Below are positions 59,633 to 64,000 of a stretch of 64,000 nucleotides of DNA, in pieces. The notes beneath the pieces were generated by a model. It saw only the letters and a program-made list of their open reading frames with translations, had not been told where the DNA came from and did not search any database. Both the position numbers and the translations under genes were made by a program. Positions within the stretch are counted from its first letter, which is position 1. Each line of letters begins with the position of its first letter. Where the stretch lies: NCBI GenBank assembly GCA_025060505.1, contig JANXBU010000004.1, positions 93,117 to 157,116 of the forward strand. The letters run 5' to 3'. The stretch comes from Candidatus Calescibacterium sp. (GTDB lineage Bacteria; Calescibacteriota; Calescibacteriia; Calescibacteriales; Calescibacteriaceae).

Positions 59633-60313
59633 ATGGAAAAGGAGAAAATAGAAGAGAATGTGATACCGCTTTTTCTTGTATCAAATGTTGTTCTTTTTCC
59701 GAAGGTAAGAGTTCCACTTGTCGTTTCCGAAGAGAGATACAAGTCTCTTATTTTTGATTCAATTGCAAAATCTAGTTTTATAGGTGTCTTCCCGACGAGC
59801 AGGATTGGTGTAAGATCTGAAGATATTGATAAGATATATCCGGTTGGTTGTGCTGGTAAGATAGTTTCTGTTTCGGAGGTTTCTCCAAATGTTTTTTCAA
59901 TTGTCGTTGAGGGACTTTTCAGAGTGAAGCTTCTTTCATTACTCAAAGGAGAAGTTTATAACAATGTGAGATTTGAGATATTGCACGATATACTACCTGA
60001 TGAGAAAACTCAACAGGAGCTGAAAAGAGATCTAATAGAAACAGCTGTCAGGTTTCTAATAAAAATAGGTGAAAGTAAGGAGAGAATTGTGGAGATAAGT
60101 CAGATTGCGAACAATATGAATTTTGAGGAAGTTCTGAATTGGGCTATATTTTTGCATCCACTGAGATTTGCTTCAAAGCTTTCTCTTATGTCAGAAAACG
60201 ATGTTAAGGTAAGAGCAAAAAGGTTTGTGGAGGAAGTTAAAAGAGATATATTCTATATGGATCTTATAGCAGAATATAGGGATATAAAGCCTAAGGATCC
60301 GAGGGTTAATTGA
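59633..60313 (+). CDS. Lon N-terminal (substrate-binding) domain protein
   Basis: The 226-residue protein matches the stand-alone LON N-domain family: NVIPLFLVSNVVLFPKVRVPLVVSEERYK and YPVGCAGKIVSVSEVSPNVFSIVVEGLFRVKL. It continues with the helical part of the domain. There is no AAA+ or protease domain. Such proteins are thought to bind substrates or act as adaptors; their exact role is not established. Confidence 0.85.
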   Translation: MEKEKIEENVIPLFLVSNVVLFPKVRVPLVVSEERYKSLIFDSIAKSSFIGVFPTSRIGVRSEDIDKIYPVGCAGKIVSVSEVSPNVFSIVVEGLFRVKLLSLLKGEVYNNVRFEILHDILPDEKTQQELKRDLIETAVRFLIKIGESKERIVEISQIANNMNFEEVLNWAIFLHPLRFASKLSLMSENDVKVRAKRFVEEVKRDIFYMDLIAEYRDIKPKDPRVN

Positions 60314-60837
60314 ACCTTTCTGTTAATCTGAAATTTCCGGTTATTTTCTTAAACGATTCAAGAATCGTAATGATGGAAGTACGGAGCTTTTCTCATATAG
60401 CTTCTTTATCCCGTAGTGAATGAAATTTCTCGGCGTATAAATTCAAGAGCTATATATTCAGGTTTGCTGTGAGCAAGATGGTATAAATTTCGAGAATTTT
60501 AGTGGTTTTCTTATGGGAGTTTCCCAACCGAAGTTATTAGATGCTCAAAATTTGAGATAAAGGTAGTTTTTCTTTCTGCAGAGCGATTATACTTTGTCAT
60601 GATTTTAGAACCTTATCTTGTGTTGGTTTTCGGATATTTTTTACGCAAGAAGGGTTATATATACACAGCGGAGTAAGGGAATTGTTCGGTTGGATCCATT
60701 GAGTTTTTTCTGGAAGGAATTTAGAAAGAATTTGTATGTACATTGTGAATTTTGGGTAGATAATTAATTATAGAAAATAAAAGAATAAAAAATGGTTATA
60801 AGGGAAAAATTTTGCTTTACATTATAAATTTGTAAGT
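60314..60837. other. Gene-free stretch before the repeat protein
   Basis: No supported gene over 520 bases. A perfect 7-base inverted repeat with a 2-base centre (ACGATTC AA GAATCGT, 60353-60368) lies 40 bases after the Lon N-domain stop. A TATAAA at 60823-60828 ends nine bases before the next ATG. Confidence 0.45.
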
Positions 60838-62319
60838 ATGGCAGTTAGGAAAAATCTCAAAAAGAAGGCTATTGGTATGAAGAGGGACTCAAAGATTTCA
60901 AAAGATTTATACAAGATTATAGTATCTGTGGTGGACGAAAGGATAAGATTTTATGAATCAGGTATAGTGCGTGCGGAGTTTGATGAACTGAGAAATATTG
61001 TAAAGGAGTTAGCAGAAGCACAGAGGAGGACAGAGGAGAAGTTTCGTGAGTTAGCGGAGGCACAGAGGGAATCTGAGAGAAGGATAAATGAGTTAGCGGA
61101 GGCACAGAAGATGACGGAGCAGAAGTTTCGTGAGTTAGCGGAGGCACAGAGGGAGTCTGAGAGAAGGATAAATGAGTTAGCGGAGGCACAGAAGATGACG
61201 GAGCAGAAGTTTCGTGAGTTAGCGGAGGCACAGAGGGAGTCTGAGAGAAGGATAAATGAGTTAGCGGAGGCACAGAAGATGACGGAGCAGAAGTTTCGTG
61301 AGTTAGCGGAGGCACAGAGGGAATCTGAGAGAAGGATAAATGAGTTAGCGGAGGCACAGAAGATGACGGAGCAGAAGTTTCGTGAGTTAGCGGAGGCACA
61401 GAGGGAGTCTGAGAGAAGGATAAATGAGTTAGCGGAGGCACAGAAGATGACGGAGCAGAAGTTTCGTGAGTTAGCGGAGGCACAGAGGGAATCTGAGAGA
61501 AGGATAAATGAGTTAGCGGAGGCACAGAGGAGAACAGATGAGAGGTTAGAGCAATTAGCAGAGGCGCAGAGGAGGACTGAGGAGAGGTTAGATAGTCTCA
61601 GCAAGAAGTTAGAGGAGTTAGCGGAGGCACAGAGGGAGTCTGAGAGAAGGATAAATGAGTTAGCAGAGGCGCAGAGAAGAACGGAGGAGAGGTTGGAGAT
61701 TCTTTCAAGAAGGTTTGAGGAATTAGCGGAGGCTCAGAGAAAGACCGAGGAGAGATTGAACGAATTGGCCGAGGCGCAGAGGAGGACGGAGAAGAGAGTT
61801 GAAGAGTTAGCTGAAGCTCAAAAAAGAACTGAAGAGAGGTTAAATCAATTAGCTGAGGCTCAAAAGAAAACCGAAATTGAGATACAGAGGCTTACGGTGG
61901 GTCTATTGAATCTCAGGAGGGAGGTTGGTGGAATTTCAAGAAGTTTTTCATATGCGTTTGAAAATGAGACCTATAGAAATCTTCCAAGGTTTTTGAGGGA
62001 AAGATATGGGATAGAAATAGTTGAGAGACTTATAAGAGCGGAAGTGGGGGGTAAGGAGGTGAATATTCTTGGTAAAGCTGTGATGAATGGTAAAGAGGTT
62101 CTTGTTGTAGGAGAGGTCAAGCTGAGATTAGATGAAAGGAGGGAAGATGAGCAGGAATCAGATGTATTTGAAGAGCTTGAGGAAAAAGTTAAGGCGGTTC
62201 AATCTGAATTTGGTCAAAAAGAAATATTGAGAGTTCTGGTAACACATTATGCTACAAAGGGCATTTTGAGAAAGGCTTCAGAGAAGGGAGTGATTTTAGT
62301 CCAAAGTTTTGAGTGGTAA
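60838..62319 (+). CDS. Coiled-coil protein of 14-residue repeats with a nuclease-like C-terminal domain
   Basis: The 493-residue protein has a short basic N-terminus, then about twenty repeats of 14 residues based on [14 protein letters not shown] (about residues 55-345), predicted to be one long coiled coil. Two versions, [14 protein letters not shown] and [14 protein letters not shown], alternate in a near-perfect block of 28-residue units. The C-terminal domain (about 345-493) has [32 protein letters not shown] and [20 protein letters not shown], which recall the DUF3782-type PD-(D/E)XK fold found behind similar coiled coils. Catalysis is not established. Function is unknown. Confidence 0.8.
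   Translation: MAVRKNLKKKAIGMKRDSKISKDLYKIIVSVVDERIRFYESGIVRAEFDELRNIVKELAEAQRRTEEKFRELAEAQRESERRINELAEAQKMTEQKFRELAEAQRESERRINELAEAQKMTEQKFRELAEAQRESERRINELAEAQKMTEQKFRELAEAQRESERRINELAEAQKMTEQKFRELAEAQRESERRINELAEAQKMTEQKFRELAEAQRESERRINELAEAQRRTDERLEQLAEAQRRTEERLDSLSKKLEELAEAQRESERRINELAEAQRRTEERLEILSRRFEELAEAQRKTEERLNELAEAQRRTEKRVEELAEAQKRTEERLNQLAEAQKKTEIEIQRLTVGLLNLRREVGGISRSFSYAFENETYRNLPRFLRERYGIEIVERLIRAEVGGKEVNILGKAVMNGKEVLVVGEVKLRLDERREDEQESDVFEELEEKVKAVQSEFGQKEILRVLVTHYATKGILRKASEKGVILVQSFEW
61051..61512 (+). repeat. 84-base tandem repeats, five copies plus a half
   Basis: Units start at 61051, 61135, 61219, 61303 and 61387, with a half unit at 61471-61512. Each contains two related 42-base halves. 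Copies are identical except for a silent a/g in the 'gggaatctg' segment, which runs a-g-g-a-g-a along the array. This points to recent expansion or ongoing homogenisation. Confidence 0.95.
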
Positions 62320-62360
62320 GTCAAATAAAACTAAGTAGAGTTTTCCAGTAGCATCTCTTA

Positions 62361-62807
62361 TTATGTATTCAGAGTTTTTTGGATAAGATCCATATAATTT
62401 TGGAATATGATTTTTTCATCATACTTTTTGATGACGAGTTGTCTTCCTCTTTTGCCCATAGCAATTTTTTCTTCATCTGGGAGTTCGGAGAATGTTTTGA
62501 TTTTATCGTATAGATCACTTACATTTCTTGGTTTAACCAAGATTCCATTTTTTTCCGAGACAAGTTCTCTACATCCGGGTATATCAGTGGTAATTATGGG
62601 TTTTTCCATAGACATAGCTTCAAGTAATGATCTGGGAATACCTTCGCCATAAGATGGTAATACGGTACGATCCGCTTTACATACATACTCTCTTGTTTTG
62701 CAAAAGGTATGATTATCAAAGGTATGATTATCAAAAAGGCTTAAATTGTTTAATTTTTTTTCAAAGACAGAAGCAGGGTTTTCCTTGTCCAAACTCCTAA
62801 AATCCAT
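62361..62807 (-). pseudogene. C-terminal remnant of a GT4 glycosyltransferase
   Basis: The 148-codon frame holds only the donor-binding half of a GT4 enzyme: KADRTVLPSYGEGIPRSLLEAMSMEKPIITT and GCRELVSEKNGILVKPRNVSDL. The N-terminal acceptor half is missing. The upstream part LDKENPASVFEKKL still matches the family, but the next stretch is altered by a 15-base tandem duplication (DNHTFDNHTF). It belongs to the decayed locus to its right. Confidence 0.8.
62703..62732. repeat. Perfect 15-base tandem duplication in the GT4 remnant
   Basis: aaaggtatgattatc occurs twice in direct succession (62703-62717, 62718-62732), keeping frame but inserting DNHTF. Confidence 0.9.
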
Positions 62808-63004
62808 ATTTCAGAATCCTTTCTTTCTTGACAAATTTTCTCGCCTGCCTTCACAGGTTCAAATAAAATATTATCTCTTAGAATTTACCAACAAACAAAA
62901 GAATGACTTTATTTTCGACTTTCTTTTCAGAACGATACTTAGTGCTAAAGTGATCTGCACTTCGGAAGGTTGAATAACGATTGAGGAAGAATAAACCGGC
63001 GAGA

Positions 63005-63334
63005 AGACCCCAGTGATGAAAAGCCTTTAGAATAAGGTATCAGAGCTTGAGAAAAACATATAACCTTCGCTCTCTAACTCCTTGGCCATTTCTCTAAAGA
63101 TAAACCTCGCCATTATATGTTATAACCAATCCTGAAAATTCCATTGGTTGATGTCCTGCAGATGATAGTTCAAGTATGGCAAGCCGTCTGTGTCCTAAGG
63201 CAAGAGCTGTATTTTTATCAATAAACATACTTGCATTATCTGGTCCTCCGTATATCTCTCATATCTTTTATGATACTCTCCAGAGAGTAGTCTCCTTTCC
63301 AACCTCTATTCCAAAAGCCGACTACTCTACACAT
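63005..63334 (-). pseudogene. Decayed asparagine synthase gene (5' part)
   Basis: The start MCRVVGFWNRGWKGDYSLES matches an AsnB glutaminase domain with Cys2 kept. The frame is then lost, and pieces follow in shifted frames: GGPDNASMFIDKNTALALGH and RRLAILELSSAGHQPMEF, VITYNGEVY, then EMAKELESEGYMFFSSSDT and ILKAFHHWG. At least three shifts or stops occur, and the synthase domain is absent. Compared with the intact asnB at 56.1 kb, it is a different, polysaccharide-locus type paralogue. Confidence 0.8.
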
Positions 63335-63492
63335 TTTGATACCCCATATTATAAGATACGGTAAATAAAAGCCAATTTTTGTTCCCACCTTTACAAAAAT
63401 AGCAAATTGTTGTATGGTATCCAAATATCTCTATGGACTGCAAAAAAATCCATACAAGCAAAACAGCTAATCCTCGTTTTTACGCTCTCAAT

Positions 63493-63878
63493 TTAGGACT
63501 TTATGATTTTTGAAGATAGTCTACTTGTGCCGGTGTAATAAAGAAGCGTGTTGAATTGAAGTTCGTTTATTGTATCTTGCTTTATTCTCAGCGGATTCAC
63601 GATTACTCTATCATTATCATAAAACTCCATAAAGTTGAAGCCTCCAAATGTTGCGGAGTATTGGTCTTGCTTTCCCCCAGCCATCTCAAGGTCTAATCTT
63701 TCTATTTCGTAGGCAAGATGATCAATGTCTTATTCACCAAGAAGCAAACCAAGCCATTCAGCAAAGGCAGATATAACCGCAACAGCGAGAGTAGAAGAGT
63801 TACCAAGCCCCGAACCCGGTGGAGTATTTAACAACCAGCTATCCCAAGACTAAGCGGAGCTTTGGTTCTTATATGCAT
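63493..63878 (-). pseudogene. Decayed GHMP kinase gene, heptose 7-phosphate kinase (HddA) type
   Basis: The first codons (MHIRTKAPLSLGIAG) match the start of HddA-like kinases, then the frame jumps straight to PPGSGLGNSSTLAVAVISAF, the GHMP ATP motif. About 100 residues between them are lost. After a stop, [24 protein letters not shown] and NPLRIK and [15 protein letters not shown] follow in frame to a stop at 63493. The last third of the kinase is absent. HddA would make GDP-D-glycero-D-manno-heptose precursors for surface glycans. Confidence 0.85.
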
Positions 63879-64000
63879 TAAGGACTTCTTCTATTACTCT
63901 AAGTAATCTTTTCTCATATATTGCCCAAGTGAAGTTGTGTTTTATAAACTCTTTACTTTCCTTTTTAATCTTTTCATACTTAATTGGATTTTTAAAGATA
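63850..64000 (-). CDS. C-terminal end of a GT4 glycosyltransferase, partial
   Basis: The frame enters from the right edge and ends at 63850. The visible 49 residues (NPIKYEKIKKESKEFIKHNF, TWAIYEKRLLRVIEEVLNAY) match the final helices of GT4 enzymes. It overlaps the start of the HddA remnant by 29 bases, as coupled genes in a polysaccharide operon do. Whether the whole gene is intact cannot be seen. Confidence 0.6.
   Translation of the reverse strand, partial: IFKNPIKYEKIKKESKEFIKHNFTWAIYEKRLLRVIEEVLNAYKNQSSA

Noticed and set aside
61051-61512. Regular repeats considered as a CRISPR array
   Set aside because: The units are contiguous with no unique spacers, and they encode in-frame repeats of a protein.
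60917-61604. Two long minus-strand reading frames of 202 and 217 codons
   Set aside because: They are antisense to the 84-base repeats of the coiled-coil protein, whose period is a multiple of three and keeps all frames open; their repeats mirror the real gene.

Overview
The window suggests an AT-rich, Gram-negative bacterium. LolC/E-type lipoprotein release, Lgt, a heptosyltransferase, type II secretion (T2SS) pseudopilins and an ExbD protein point to an outer membrane. Coding sequence leans on ATA for Ile, AGA/AGG for Arg and Lys/Glu-rich proteins, a style often seen in thermophiles. A Gly-Cys plus membrane-helix plus Arg C-terminal tag on a large exported protein recalls sorting signals known from Myxococcota and related lineages. 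I cannot name the species or phylum from sequence alone.

Layout. 0-5.5 kb (minus): a T2SS pseudopilin pair follows a 1341-residue exported protein with its own promoter and terminator. 6-18 kb: ATP synthase genes in two separated pieces (atpA; atpD-atpC), with hom, infB, a tRNA-Arg, two DNA-binding regulators, map and a LolC/E permease between or beside them. 18-43 kb: mostly single housekeeping genes in mixed orientation (heptosyltransferase, rbsK, tRNA-Val, carB, mtnA, a diguanylate cyclase, sufD, cobJ, exbD, murA-lgt, pntB-pntAB, a class III cyclase fused to an RDD domain, thiC, a GcvH-like protein, a CinA-C/Nudix fusion), then a short sugar-modification cassette (cupin, DegT aminotransferase, methyltransferase). 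43-45 kb: a broken Rpn-family nuclease gene between gene-poor stretches. 45-62 kb: leuB, a MaoC protein, two frameshifted glycan genes, a thiolase-fold protein, a GT4, dapB, a GspM-like protein, rpsO, a cyclic-nucleotide-binding protein, a broken GT2, asnB, serS, a Lon N-domain protein and a coiled-coil protein made of 14-residue repeats. 62-64 kb: remnants of another polysaccharide locus (GT4, asnB and hddA fragments and the end of another GT4).

Two patterns run across the window. Strand composition flips between about 43 and 45 kb: the plus strand is A/C-leaning to the left and T/G-leaning to the right, in intergenic DNA as well as genes. That is what a replication origin or an inversion edge would give. 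Second, several genes, mainly for surface glycans, are broken by single missing bases or by short duplications. These may be real decay or phase variation, or consensus errors in the assembly.

Conventional operons are largely dissolved: F1 ATP synthase, suf, leu, car, cobalamin and transhydrogenase genes are each represented by one or two members.
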